A stretch of 64,000 nt of DNA, taken from assembly GCF_000801105.2 (NCBI RefSeq), contig NC_079515.1, positions 6,696,001 to 6,760,000 of the forward strand. The letters run 5' to 3'. The position numbers were made by a program, and so were the translations under genes. Below, one piece after another: positions 50,232 to 61,476 of this stretch. Each line of letters begins with the position of its first letter. Positions within the stretch are counted from its first letter, which is position 1. This DNA is from Raphanus sativus. Taxonomy: Eukaryota; Streptophyta; Magnoliopsida; Brassicales; Brassicaceae. The notes beneath the pieces were generated by a model. The model was not told the origin of the DNA, did not search any database, and worked only from the letters and a program-made list of their open reading frames with translations.

Positions 50232-50241
50232 CTTTTATAAC
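50232..50241 (-). promoter_or_regulatory. Probable TATA box of the PP2C gene
   Basis: Minus strand GGTTATAAAAGAGGG, followed about 35-60 bases on by a GA-rich sequence that would be the leader exon ending at 50008. Confidence 0.5.
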
Positions 50242-50293
50242 CTTTCTCTCTCTCTGGGTTTTTGATTCGTCCTTGCCTTTTTGCTTTAGTTTT

Positions 50294-50298
<5 letters not shown>

Positions 50299-50324
<26 letters not shown>
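50299..50324. repeat. (TA)n microsatellite
   Basis: An uninterrupted run of about twelve AT dinucleotides just upstream of the PP2C promoter; expected to be length-variable. Confidence 0.9.
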
Positions 50325-50329
50325 TTCTC

Positions 50330-52296
50330 ATTCAAAGTTCAGTTTTACACAGAAATATATGCTACTTTATTGTTTTCGTTAAAAAGAAATTAATATTATA
50401 TTTTACTAATATCTAACTTTATCAAATCTCTTATATTTAAAAATCGTCCTTCGTAATATATTTTTAATATTAAATGTTATTTAATTAAGACATCAAATAT
50501 TTTACGACAAAATTCTAAAACTAGTTTCGCTAATTTGTGAAAAGATAATTATATTTTATTTATAAACTCAATTAATTATTTACATATATTTAAAATCAAT
50601 AAATATTTTAAAAAACGAAAATATTTTTTTCTCAAAATGTTAAAAAATCGACATTTTTATTTCAAAATTGGTGTTTTAATGAATTTTTTTTTCTTGGAAA
50701 ATAATTTTTGTTAAAAGTGATTAAGAGATATATTTTTTGAATACAGATTATATCTTTATGAATTTATATAAAATAGTTTCTCAAATTCAATAATAACTTT
50801 GCAGAATATTTTTTTTTTTGACAAAACTTTGCAGAATAATTTGTATGCATATTTAGTAAGGTTTTCTTAAATGTGTATGACGTCTTCGTGAATTTGACCT
50901 ATTTGCATATTTGAAAAAGTAGTATTAAATATATAACATCATTCTAATATTACAAAGATATTTTTAATATTTAGAATATTTTATAAATTTAGATATTAAA
51001 TTCAAGAGTATCTTCTAACAATTTTAAAAAGATGTTATACATTTACAAAAACATTTTACTAAATATCCATATAATTCAAACAGTAAGTTATTCATAAATA
51101 TATATATTCGTAAAAGTCTTGCCAAATACATATCTATGAATATATTTTTAAATACATATTATTAAAATTTTCCTATAAAGATATTATATATGTTATTCTT
51201 AAATTCTTAAATTTAAGAAGATATTATGCATATTTAGTAATGTTTTACTAAATCTACATTTAACTCAAATTTAGAAAGATATCATCACAATTATAAATGT
51301 TTTTATTAAAAATAAGTAAAATATTTTCTTTTTAAAAAAAATTCAAAAAAATTATTTTAATTTAAATATTTGTTTATTTTATATAACAATAGGAAATAAA
51401 TGATATTGAGTATTTTCATCTTTTCTCCAGAAACAAGCGGACTATTTATTTGCATAATTGTTATTTTAAGCTTTAATGTAAATTATTTTTGGTTACATTA
51501 ATCTTTGTGAACTAGTTTATGAACAAAACATGTTCTGAGCTATTTGAAGCTATTCAAAATTTTTATTAAAATACATGTATTGAAACTAAATGATTTTTAC
51601 TTTTTTGTATATAGTTATTTAAAATACTATAATTTTAGACAAGTACATTATTATATAAAATCCAAAATATATTAAATAGAAATTATACATACAAATTTTA
51701 GAATTATATCCAATTTTAAGTCTTAGATTTTTAAAGTAATTTTTTATAGGATATTTTCAGATCATTCTGATAAAAAGATTTAAGAAAATTTTGGTGGTTT
51801 TTTCAAAATTACATTTTGAAAAATAAAAATTTATAAGAAATTAAACGATATTTTAATCGGGTAAATATGCATTGTTGTTTTCTTGGAATAAATGCATTGT
51901 CTTTTTTGTATATCACCTTTTGCTCTATCAAGAAAAAAATGCATTGTTTTCCTTGTTGTATTGTTTTTTGAGAAATTGGTGTTAGTGCACCTAAAGATAT
52001 CTCATATTTGTCATCTACCCTTCCAAAATAGAAAATATTTTGTCTGACCATTATATCCTTACAGGGGCAAGTCTCTCTCTCTCCCTTCTCTTCTCTATCT
52101 TCTAATCATTTTATCTCTTACATATGTAGTTTTTATGCTTTTATTCTTCATCATAAATCTCTATTTTTTTACTCTGATTCTTTTGACACCCATATTGCTA
52201 ATATTATTTTCTCATATTAATTCTATTATTTCTAATTTCAAATCTTGAAATATACATTCTTTTATTTAATAACATGTAAGTTAACAGCTATTTGAC
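50330..52296. other. Very AT-rich intergenic DNA
   Basis: No coding signal and no element ends apart from the micro-insertion at 50809. A short CT-rich tract lies at 52073-52100. Confidence 0.5.
50809..50824 (-). mobile_element. Micro-insertion, TTGTC-A(n) type
   Basis: A T tract followed by gacaa lies between two identical copies of aactttgcagaata (50795-50808 and 50825-50838). Confidence 0.65.
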
Positions 52297-52560
52297 TAAG
52301 GGTTCATTAATGCTTCTACACCAGGAGATCTGGGTTTCGAATCCCAGTAAAGACGAAATTATGCGAATTAAGGGAGAGAAGGCTTACAAGAGGTTCTGCA
52401 GCATGGCGCAAGGAGTACCGTCAGGCATGGATACGATAGGGTGGTTCAGGTGAGGTGATGCAGTCAGTGACGGGTAGAATTGTCGGCCGTAAAATCGTCT
52501 ATTACGTTCTCATAGTTTGTAATAGCATAATTATCCTAATTATCCAGAGTTAAAAAAAAA
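52297..52560 (+). mobile_element. SINE-like element
   Basis: Box B-like gggtttcgaatccc (52332-52345, one extra T), a degenerate box A about 35 bases upstream (tgactaagggttcattaatg), a body ending aatcgtct…tttgtaatagcataat, and an A tract at 52552-52561. The body is related to the SINE at 15230-15611. Target duplication not clear. Confidence 0.6.
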
Positions 52561-52561
52561 A

Positions 52562-54743
52562 TAACTATTTCATTATTTACCTGCTATTGTTTATATTTTA
52601 ATGATTTTGTAACTGATACATGGAGTGTTAGCTGTTACAAATAGATTTAGGACTATTTGATAGATAATTGATTAGCTGTTAATTGTCTCATTAATTGATA
52701 TATGATTTGTTAGTCGTTTGTTATCTGATACAAGTATTTGTTAATGAATATATTTATATTCTTAACAGTTAACATTTTTTGTATCAGTGTTAATTTTTTG
52801 GTTTTCGAAAAACAAAAGCTATTTATAAAGGAGGGGTATTCTCGTCCTCATAGACACAAAATGTTATTACCTTTTTGGTTTTGGAAAACCAGGGTTATTA
52901 CTCTAATTTGGACCATTTTTGGATATATTGTGCTCATTATCCCTTGTTTTTTTGGGTCAAATTTGTTGTTGTATTCGTAAATGACAATAACCATACAAAT
53001 CTATAGACGAAATTGAAAAAACTATAGTCAACAATTGAAGGCAATAAGTGTGTTAGTTGACATTGTCTATATGCTTATGTCATCCTCAGATCCCTACCTC
53101 TCTATTATTTTTCTTGGACTGCTCAATGTACCAATATAATATTAGTAATAGTATACGATTAAGCAAATAACCTCCATTCTTTGTCTGTTGTCTAGTTTCC
53201 CACGATACCATCATATTAAAATTGCAAGGGGGGTTATGTAAGCAATTTTAAAATCGTAAATTTTTTGTCATCCTATGACATAAACCCACATGTTCGTCCA
53301 CTCTAGCACATTCTGATACGAAACATCGACTGTATCTGTATATAACCTTTTCAGAGATGAGCTTTCCAATTTTATTTACAGTGGCGTGAATTGTGTTAAT
53401 TTATATTCAGGGAAACAATTTAAAATATATATTTACAATAAGAAAGAATTGCAGTCTGGATGGGCAGCATAATATAAAACCCCACAAAATACGTTGTGAC
53501 GTTGTACACAAATTCATAAAATTTTGAGTACTAGGCTACTAGCCACTATATATCAACGTGTCGGACATCATAGTTGCGGCAACACAGAGACGTAAGGAAG
53601 TAACTAATAAAATAAATAGTACACACATCTAATACTATTCAAATGGTGAGCAAGAAAAAAAATCGAGAATGTTTACAAGTTAGGTTGCGTGACGTAAGAG
53701 AGGGGAGCAGATCTTCACATTTTACAATATACTGTTTAATCAAAATTTGTTAAAACCTGACGAAGAAGCCACACGGAAACTATTAAATAATCACAAACAC
53801 GCAATGAAAAAGCTATAAAAATTTTGTATAACTTTAATCGATTTTGACTTGGTTTAATTGAGCTAACTTATGATGTCACACCTGAGAAAAAATCCATTTC
53901 GATTTCGATTTTCTACATATTGAAAAAGTCCCACGACCTCAGACCGGTCTCCATATTAAACAACAGAAACTTGTACAGACTTAAACCGGTTTCCTTTATC
54001 AGAGCTTAACAACCACTCAAATCACTCAATCGATTCGGTTTGATAAACTAAAATTCCGGTTTAAGCTTGTGATTGCTTCCGTGAACTATTTTCCATGTGC
54101 ATTAGTTATCTACCAAAGTGATGCATCAATAAAAATTATCGGACCAAATGTTTGGTATGATGATTATACAAACCAAGAGTCAATATTGTAATGCTAATTA
54201 AGAGGCTGAGTGGAAGATCATATCACATCAATATCATATCATTAATACGACTTATCAATGATAGGGAGAGTCGTTTAGTAGTTTTGATAAAAAAATAAAT
54301 ACCCACAAAATACTAATTCGTGGCTGTTGAGCACAGGAGAGGCTGCTTGCTGTTGAAGCCAACTGATTGAAACAGTCGTCATCACTTCAATTCCTTCCCT
54401 GAAAATGACATTCGATGACAATCCCATTTAGCTTACGTACCTTTTCTTTTGGCAAATATCTAATGACAGTAGAGGATTCAGTTTGTCTTTATTGGAAAGC
54501 AATTTTGTCAACTATAGATTGTACAGTTTCTGCAAGCTGTCTGTGTTATGTGCATCTAAGTTGCAAGCTGTTGTGTTATGTGCATCTAGCTGCAAAGTTC
54601 CTAACTCCTACGTCTCTTTCTTAAACCACAGAAACCTGAAGTTATTATTTTGTTGCTAATGTTTTATCAAGATACTACTACTATGTATAGATCCAGGGTG
54701 TTTATGCTGAGGTTACCTTGACTTTTTCTTTTGTATACTGGAA
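52562..54743. other. Intergenic, downstream of the tRNA-editing gene
   Basis: AT-rich; no gene seen. A small tandem repeat is listed at 54531. Confidence 0.45.
54531..54590. repeat. Two-copy 30-bp tandem repeat
   Basis: tgcaagctgt followed by tgtgttatgtgcatcta appears twice (54531-54561 and 54562-54590) with a few differences. Lies about 150 bases beyond the stop of the tRNA-editing gene, possibly in its 3' UTR. Confidence 0.7.
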
Positions 54744-56715
54744 TTAAGATGCAATGGTGTAAAAAACTTTTGTCATTCCTTTCTTTGTTCTCATCTGTGT
54801 GATCTGATAAACGACAAAGGAAGTACAGAGAATCATGTAAACAACAAAAAAGGAAAGATATCTACTTGAGACAAGGGTATAATGGATGTGTACCTTCATG
54901 CTTATGATATCAGATATATCGGAGACATGGGTTCCACCACACGGACACCCAGGGTTTTCACCTAATCTTAAGACTCGGGGAGTGCTACCCTGCAAGGTAA
55001 GTAAACATAGAAACTTGAGTTTGATATATACTTCAAGAAGTGAACATTCAATTGTGGAATTATTTGCTATCCACTTTCATCGCTTAGCTAACTGGATACC
55101 TATTTGACCATCAATGCAAAAAGGTTAAGTACCTTTGATGCTACCATTAGCATAGATACCAAATAGATGATACAACATTTTAGACAAAGAGCAGAAAATG
55201 GTTTATCTATCCATCATGGTTACACTTCACTTAAAAGCTAAACTGATCACTCTAAGAAAGCCACTGCCTCCATATAACATAACTGCAAAATTTTGATGTA
55301 ACTGAAGATAAACATTGCTACTCCTATAAGAATTTGACGTCTATAAAGGAAAAAGGCTAATTTCTAAGCTGGACACTCGAGGTATATAGTGGAAGAAAAA
55401 TCATTAGAGATGGAGGAAGAATATATTGAGACAAATAAATAAATACCTTGGGAATATAATCAGGAAGAGTGCCACCGCAGAGCAGGGATGCCTCTTCATA
55501 GGGTAATATAGCTGCATAAACCTGATACAAGGCAAAATAATCAAATTAATTGTTAATAAGCCATGAACTGATAACCATCTTTCAGCTAACCTTAGCCTCC
55601 TCCAGACCAACAAGAGATAGTACATGAAGATGTCCATCAAAGAATAAAGGAAGACGTACCTTTCCTCCTTTGGAAATCAGTTCATTAGCTTCTACCTCCA
55701 ACTCTTTCTGCTTCACCGGCACTTCAGACTGTGGAACGACTCCTTTGTATTCCACAAAAGGTCTGGATCACAATATCGTATGGTTAGTTAAATAAACCAC
55801 TTTTAAGTTGGCAAAGACGCAAACAGATGATAAAATCCTCAAATCTCCTTTACCCGTCAGGGAAATGGTAGCCTTTCCCAGGCTCCAAATGTCCTAACCC
55901 AACCTTGTGCATACACAAATCTAGCAAGTGTCCAGCTGAGTGCAACCTGATCACGAATACAAATGTAAACTTCAAGAGTAGGTTCCACGAAACAAAAAAA
56001 TAAAAAAATTGAACCTAGTTTTTCTAAAGTTTTAGTTGCATAACAACGAGAACAATTTTTAAACAGCCTATATCAATATTCTTTAGATGAAATCTCCAAA
56101 AAGCACATATTCACATCACTTAGTGGCAAAACCAAAACCTACAATCAATCAATCAATCTAATCAATCAACCCTTTCCACTAAAGGAAGCTACAAGTTCTA
56201 TTTAGCATTCCTTGCCTGGAGTTGAGTTTGCGCCTTGATTCATCAACAAGCAACTGAACTTGTTTCCCATTCTCAATATCTTCAGGATTCGAACAACCCT
56301 CGAAAACTCCATAATGGAGAACCTAAAGGGAAAGACATCATAACGATTTCACCAAACTAATTAAGCATTGAGATATAAAAATTCAAAAAAAAAATAAAAA
56401 AATTTACGATTCCGTCTTTGGATCGAACATCTTGAACGGAGAAGTCGAAATCGGAACCGGGGAATTGGATTAAACCGGTGTCAGCTGGCTGGCCTCCACC
56501 TTGCGGATGGAACACGGTGGAGTCCAATATAACAGCTCTACGTCCATCCTCCCCCTGTGATTCATAATCATATACAGATTCAGCATTCTATAAAGAAGAG
56601 GTGGAGAGTTGTGAATTATGACCTTGAACAAGGAGAGAAACGTGGCTTGGGATTGAAGTTTAAACATGTCTACATGATAATCAAGCTTCGTCGGAGGAAG
56701 AGGAGGAGAATCCAT
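54744..56715 (-). CDS. Free-standing alanyl-tRNA editing protein (AlaX-like)
   Basis: Eight exons, all phases consistent: 56715-56623, 56554-56408, 56322-56216, 55946-55854, 55762-55660, 55521-55447, 54989-54894, 54803-54744; 257 residues. It resembles the editing half of alanyl-tRNA synthetase: HPQGGGQPADTG (47 onward), zinc-site HSAGH (118-122) and CPCGGTH (221-227), then a short C-terminus ending TKVFYTIAS. Stand-alone AlaX proteins deacylate mischarged tRNA(Ala) (Ser or Gly); no aminoacylation domain is present. Resembles At3g16565. Intron 3 uses a GC donor (CCAG|GCAAGG at 56216/56215). The last intron keeps the reading frame open, so retention would add residues rather than truncate. No decay seen. 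Confidence 0.9.
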
Positions 56716-57090
56716 TGGTGATTCGTCGCGTTGAACCAACGAGGTTTTTTTATATAAGTCTGAAGTGACACTCAAGTGCCGTTCAATTCACAAGTCTTTG
56801 ACTAAAAAGCCGCCTCTCGAAAGATCCACCAAGCGCAATATAGTTGAAGCCTTTGCTGTTATGGGCTTTTTATCTCATATTTGGGCTTTCTATATTCAAT
56901 TTGTTTAAATACCATTTTTTGAGATTTTATATTATCTATGAGTTATGTCATAGAAGCAACTACACTCACGTTTTTGTTTAAAGTTTAACCACTCTGTCAC
57001 CCCCAAAACAATACTATACCCATAATCTCCAATGCCATTCTATTTCTTTACTTAAAAATAAATGAAGTTTTGAATAAAAGATGTTCTAAT

Positions 57091-57277
57091 CAGCGGCGGA
57101 GCCAGCCGAAAGTTTTACCAAGGGAAATGTAAATTTTATCTTCAATTTATAGGATGGCAGTTAAAGAAAATTCACCACTAAAATCATATAAATTTCAAAT
57201 AAACAATAAAAAAAATATTTCAGTATCTTATAGGGGGTAGCTGCCCCCCCCCTACTCCCTACCTCCCTCCGCCACTG
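57091..57277. mobile_element. hAT MITE, 187 bp, 8-bp duplication
   Basis: Ends cagcggcggagcc and ctccgccactg, flanked by gttctaat (57083-57090 and 57278-57285). Contains a run of nine C. Same family as 31581-31788. Confidence 0.85.
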
Positions 57278-57320
57278 GTTCTAATCTTATTTCGTTTTCA
57301 ACTACGTAGTGAAGTAGAAT

Positions 57321-57789
57321 GGGGAATTTTCAAAAATACCACTTTCAAAGTACCATTATTCATTTTTACCACCACTAAAGACACATTTTCAATAATCTCT
57401 TATTTATTAAAATTGTAAAGACTCTTATATCTTTGTTTTTATATGTTTTTCAAAATTCTAATCCCAAATTCTAATTCCTAAACCTCCAATTCTAAACCCT
57501 AAACTCAAAATCTTCAACTCTAAACCCTAAACCCTAAACTATATACCCTAAAATCAATATCCTAAACCCTAAACCCTAAAGTCTAAACTATAAACCCTAA
57601 ATCTTTAACTCTAAACCCTAAATCTTAAACTCTAAACCCGAAACTATATACCTTAAACCCTAAAACATCAAATCTAAACCCTAAATCCTAAAACTTTAAA
57701 TCTAGACCCTTCATTAAAAATAGTGGTAAAAGTGGTTAGTGTAAACATGAAAAGTGGTACTATGAAAATGGTATTTTTGGCAATTTCTC
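57321..57789. mobile_element. Mutator-type MITE with internal telomere-like repeats
   Basis: Ends ggggaattttcaaaaatacc and the inverse (…ggtatttttggcaatttctc), flanked by 9-bp duplications aagtagaat (57312-57320 and 57790-57798), the length expected for Mutator-like elements. The interior (about 57460-57710) is a degenerate array of taaaccct/aaaccctaa, the plant telomere unit. No ORF. Confidence 0.8.
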
Positions 57790-57799
57790 AAGTAGAATT

Positions 57800-58438
57800 G
57801 GAATATAACTCATTTCATATGGAATTACTCCATTTAGAGTGAAAATTGAATAAAATCCAAGTAAAGCTCAATTCCCGGTAAGTGTATGTCCAAATCATAA
57901 ACTTCTGTTTGGTGGCGGCGTGGCACTGCCGCATGATGTGGTTTTAAGGAATAATCAATTTCATTGATGTCAAAACAAAATATCCAATCTAATGAAATTT
58001 CAACATGTATATGTAATCAATTATCCATTTTTAATCTGAAATACTCACAAATCATGGTAGAAACTAGAAAACCACTCATAATTGTACAAACTAAAAGTAA
58101 ATGCGTTTTGTGTACTCTTATCTACCCTTGTACCCTCTTTGTTTTGTTAGTACCTTAAAACATTAGATTTTTCAAGTTTATATGCATAATGAGTTAATGA
58201 TATAAGCAAAAACATAATCATAACTTTTATTGACATTTTGTAATACAATTGTTCTACTTATGATTCTGATTAAAAATATAATGATATCTGGGAAAAGCAA
58301 AAGACATTCAAGAGTGAGGTAAAAAGAAGTTTCATTCAAATCACAAAACCGAACTTACAAATTTATAAAATTGGTTTATATAATTACAGTAAAGTATCGA
58401 TAATACCAGTAAAGTGGCCAAGAAAGTTAAGAAAGAAC
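57800..58438. other. Intergenic, RALF23 upstream region
   Basis: No gene; AT-rich sequence with a short G+C-rich spot (ggtggcggcgtggcactgcc near 57911). Confidence 0.4.
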
Positions 58439-58441
58439 ATA

Positions 58442-58644
58442 CTCCATCTGTTTCTGAATAAGTGTCGTTTTAGAGTTGTGCACACAGATTAAGAAATCAT
58501 TAAATTTTGCATATTTTCCATACAAAAACATCATTACCCATACATCTCAACCAATAGAAAAATAAAATACAGAGCGCATTAACTTTGCATATTTTGCAAC
58601 GAAAATTTTTCTCTACAACGACACTTATTGAGAAACGGAGGGAG
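58442..58644. mobile_element. Stowaway MITE, 203 bp
   Basis: Ends ctccatctgtttctgaataa and the inverse (…ttattgagaaacggagggag), flanked by TA. Lies about 240 bases upstream of the RALF23 ATG, thus in its proximal promoter. Confidence 0.75.
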
Positions 58645-58884
58645 TAAAAAGGTAAGGTGGATGTCGTCTCCGTCAAAACACTTAGCGCATTAAACACCCT
58701 TTAGATCTGAAGCTAACAAAAGCCAACTTGTAAAGCTGTCTTAACATCACCCTAAAAGTCAAGTGGTAGTATCGTAATTACGTATATCTATAGTGGCATT
58801 TCAACATGTTTACTTCTTTTTAAGTTTTAAACTAAACCTTGTCTCTATTTCTCTTTCATCAAAGTTCGTGCACTGAAAAAAAAA

Positions 58885-59271
58885 ATGAGAGGACTCTCCA
58901 GAAACTCCGGCACGGCGGCGATTTTAGCCATCTTTGTAATCCTCGCCGTTCAGCATTTGACCGTAACCGCCGATTTCCCTCCGTTCGAGACAGAGTGCCG
59001 CGGTACCATAGCCGAATGCTCGGTCTCGGCCGCGTTCGGAGACGAAGTAGATATATTCTACGGCGGAGGAATGGGAGCAGCAGAGTTCGAGATGGACTCG
59101 GAGATCAGCCGGCGCATGTTAGCGAACAGGAGGTACATCAGCTACGGTGCGCTGAGGAGAAACAGTGTTCCTTGTTCACGACGCGGCGCATCTTACTACA
59201 ATTGCCGACGTGGCGCTCAGGCCAACCCGTACTCTCGCGGCTGCAGTGTCATCACTCGCTGCCGTCGATAA
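58885..59271 (+). CDS. RALF23: Rapid alkalinization factor precursor, RALF23-like
   Basis: Single exon, 128 residues. N-terminal signal peptide (about 1-29; hydrophobic AAILAIFVILAV), acidic propeptide, the site-1-protease recognition motif RRML (76-79), then the mature peptide beginning near RRYISY (82-87) with the receptor-binding YISY motif and four conserved cysteines (97, 107, 120, 126). The secreted peptide signals through FERONIA-type receptor kinases, raising apoplastic pH and restraining growth and immunity (family knowledge). Very close to Arabidopsis RALF23 (At3g16570), but the propeptide is about ten residues shorter after the signal peptide. Downstream is a LINE-like insertion, upstream a MITE. 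Confidence 0.95.
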   Translation: MRGLSRNSGTAAILAIFVILAVQHLTVTADFPPFETECRGTIAECSVSAAFGDEVDIFYGGGMGAAEFEMDSEISRRMLANRRYISYGALRRNSVPCSRRGASYYNCRRGAQANPYSRGCSVITRCRR

Positions 59272-59485
59272 ATCTGTAGTTTTCCTCAATATTCTTTTCT
59301 TTTTCTTAATATATAATTTTTTTTTGTTGTAAAATTAATATATAATTTTCTCAGTTCTCGTACCAAGAAAATTAAATTAGATAATTTTACATTGTAATAA
59401 GAAACAGTTACTTTCAGTGTTCATCAGTGATAAACGAATGTGTTGAAGTATTCAAAATAATAATAATGTTTTGGATGGAATATTG

Positions 59486-59507
59486 GTGTTACAAAAAAAA
59501 GTATTTA
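59486..59507 (+). mobile_element. Possible micro-insertion, TTAC-A(n)
   Basis: gtgttac plus A8 plus gtattta between two copies of atggaatattg (59475-59485 and 59508-59518). The A tract is not terminal, so assignment is weaker. Confidence 0.4.
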
Positions 59508-59544
59508 ATGGAATATTGATAGGCAGGTAATACGTATTATTTTT

Positions 59545-60645
59545 TTTTTTTGATCAAACAGCTTTCATTGAAACTTAAAAGAGTTCAACTCCATCAATGG
59601 AGGATACAATAGGGTTACATGGAACCAAACAAACCAAATCAAAGACCAATACACTGGACAAGCAATTGAGAAAGCTTAAACAAGTACTCAAATAAAAACT
59701 TAAAGATAAAGGTGATATCACAAGTTCAACCACCGTTGTCTCCGAAGGTAGGCAGTCAAACAAGAAGACTTCTTCAAGTTGACAATCCTGTTCGAAACAA
59801 TAAAGGGGAGGAATGAAAACCTCCATGGTCAAAGAGGTCAGACAGTTGACACCATCTAAACGAGAGACGATAAACATCTTCGCTTCTGCTTCAAACAGAA
59901 CCATCTTCAAAACAATGCTCCGTGTAACAATTTCACTAATAACAAGTGATATATGTGGGATGAAGAAACACTCCTTAAAGGAGAAAGAAGGGCAATTACT
60001 GCCCAAACAAACCAGATTTGCTGGAAGGATACACAATTTAAGAACTTTCACTCCAAGCTGCCAGGAGAGGAGAGAATACCTTATCATTGCAAAAGCCATT
60101 AGAGCAAAGGTGGAAGTAAGCCTGCATACTGCAGTAAATGAACAACGCCTGCATACTGCAGTAAGGGAGCACACATCGACCACAGAAGTGCCAACAAAGG
60201 CCACATATTGAAATGCAACCGACACAGTGGGAACTACCACAGAAAAACTCAGATCCAACGAAACCAGTTCATATGAAATCATCAAACATAGCTCTGGATC
60301 TGAGAACTTAAAGGTAGCTGTGGCCCATAGATCATACAACTGAAGAAAATCCGTGAAAGATAGAGTATCAGGCGGAAGATCAGGAGGAACCGGCGGATCC
60401 GGAGGATTTGACGGGAGAGCAACCTTCAAACTCGAATCTGGTGGATCTGAGGGAGGGCGTGGAAGGGAAGCAGGACCTTCTACGAGCGGCGCCATGGAAA
60501 GAGTGGAAGGAAAGGAGGGGGAAGAAGCTTCTCGTTGATACGCGTGAGGCGAAATCAAGACAGCGAAAGGGTGGTGAAACCCTAATCGCCTTTGCTATCC
60601 CCTGTTTTGAGAGCGTTTTTTTTTTATTAGCCTTACCGGATACTC
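59545..60645 (-). mobile_element. LINE-derived retroposon, 1.1 kb, with poly(A) and long duplication
   Basis: Flanked by gtaatacgtattatttt (59527-59543 and 60646-60662). On the minus strand the 3' end reads gctgtttgatc plus A12 directly at the left duplication. The body contains a 300-codon open frame (ATG about 60495) whose start is rich in PPDPP/PSDPPD, like ORF1 of Brassicaceae LINEs; the rest matches nothing I recognise and there is no reverse transcriptase. A 17-bp motif (cctgcatactgcagtaa) is repeated within. I infer an internally deleted, non-autonomous LINE derivative, but a Sadhu-like retroposon or retrocopy is also possible. Confidence 0.7.
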
Positions 60646-60956
60646 GTAATACGTATTATTTTTATAATAAAATAATGTATTATAAGCTGTTATAAAAAAG
60701 AGTGTATTATATGGATTTATATCCGTATTCATCGGTCCATCACGCATGTGCTAGAGAAATACTGAAAGCTAAAATACGGAGAAAGTATGATCGCTAACTT
60801 TTTTTCTTTCTTTCACTTTAAAATAGTTAGATTGAGACATTTAGGATACAAAATCAGCGGGTAGAAGAGATAACCCCGAAACCAAAGCCGACGAAACAGA
60901 TTTCCTCGGAGACTAAAGCCTCAACATAAGGAAGCAACAGTTACATAATCCAAACC

Positions 60957-60967
60957 TTTAAAAAAAA
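60957..60967 (+). mobile_element. Micro-insertion, bare A tract
   Basis: tttaaaaaaaa between two perfect copies of acataatccaaacc (60943-60956 and 60968-60981). Confidence 0.6.
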
Positions 60968-60990
60968 ACATAATCCAAACCAACATGCAT

Positions 60991-61015
60991 AAAAAAAAAA
61001 AAAAAAAAAAAAAAA
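60991..61015 (+). mobile_element. Micro-insertion, A25 only
   Basis: An uninterrupted A tract between two copies of aacatgcat (60982-60990 and 61016-61024), adjacent to the previous insertion. Confidence 0.55.
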
Positions 61016-61476
61016 AACATGCATAACAATATAACATCACAAGCCAACAAGCAAAGAACAACAATGATGTGAATGATTTCCACCCCTAAACCAAGCTCCA
61101 ACAAACTCCTTATATCCTCTTGACATAACCCAAACCAACATAACAACGGAGACCATAAAGCCTATGCTTCAGAATCCAGCAAGAAACAAGCCACAAAGAG
61201 CTCACACAGACGATCCTTCGGGAGAAATTGTAAATACTAAAAAGTTTTTATTTTATTTGGGGATAATGTTAGAAAAAATAAAATAAAAGAGACGATAGTA
61301 TGATTTGGTTTGGGAGCCAACTAAAGCCAGCTTCACCTGTAATCCCTTTCGGCAGAGCCACACGTGTAGGATAACCTGTCATACTAAAATTATAGTATAA
61401 TACTAGTTCTAGACTCCCTAGTTAAAAAGATTCATGAATTTCGATACGAAGTAGTCACGAGAACTCCAACGTGTAA

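Noticed and set aside
57460..57710. Interstitial telomeric repeat as a chromosome-fusion scar
   Set aside because: The array is enclosed by MITE ends and a 9-bp duplication, so transposition explains it.
58839..59279. 146-codon frame overlapping RALF23
   Set aside because: Out-of-frame shadow; the RALF23 frame has the signal peptide, protease site and four cysteines.
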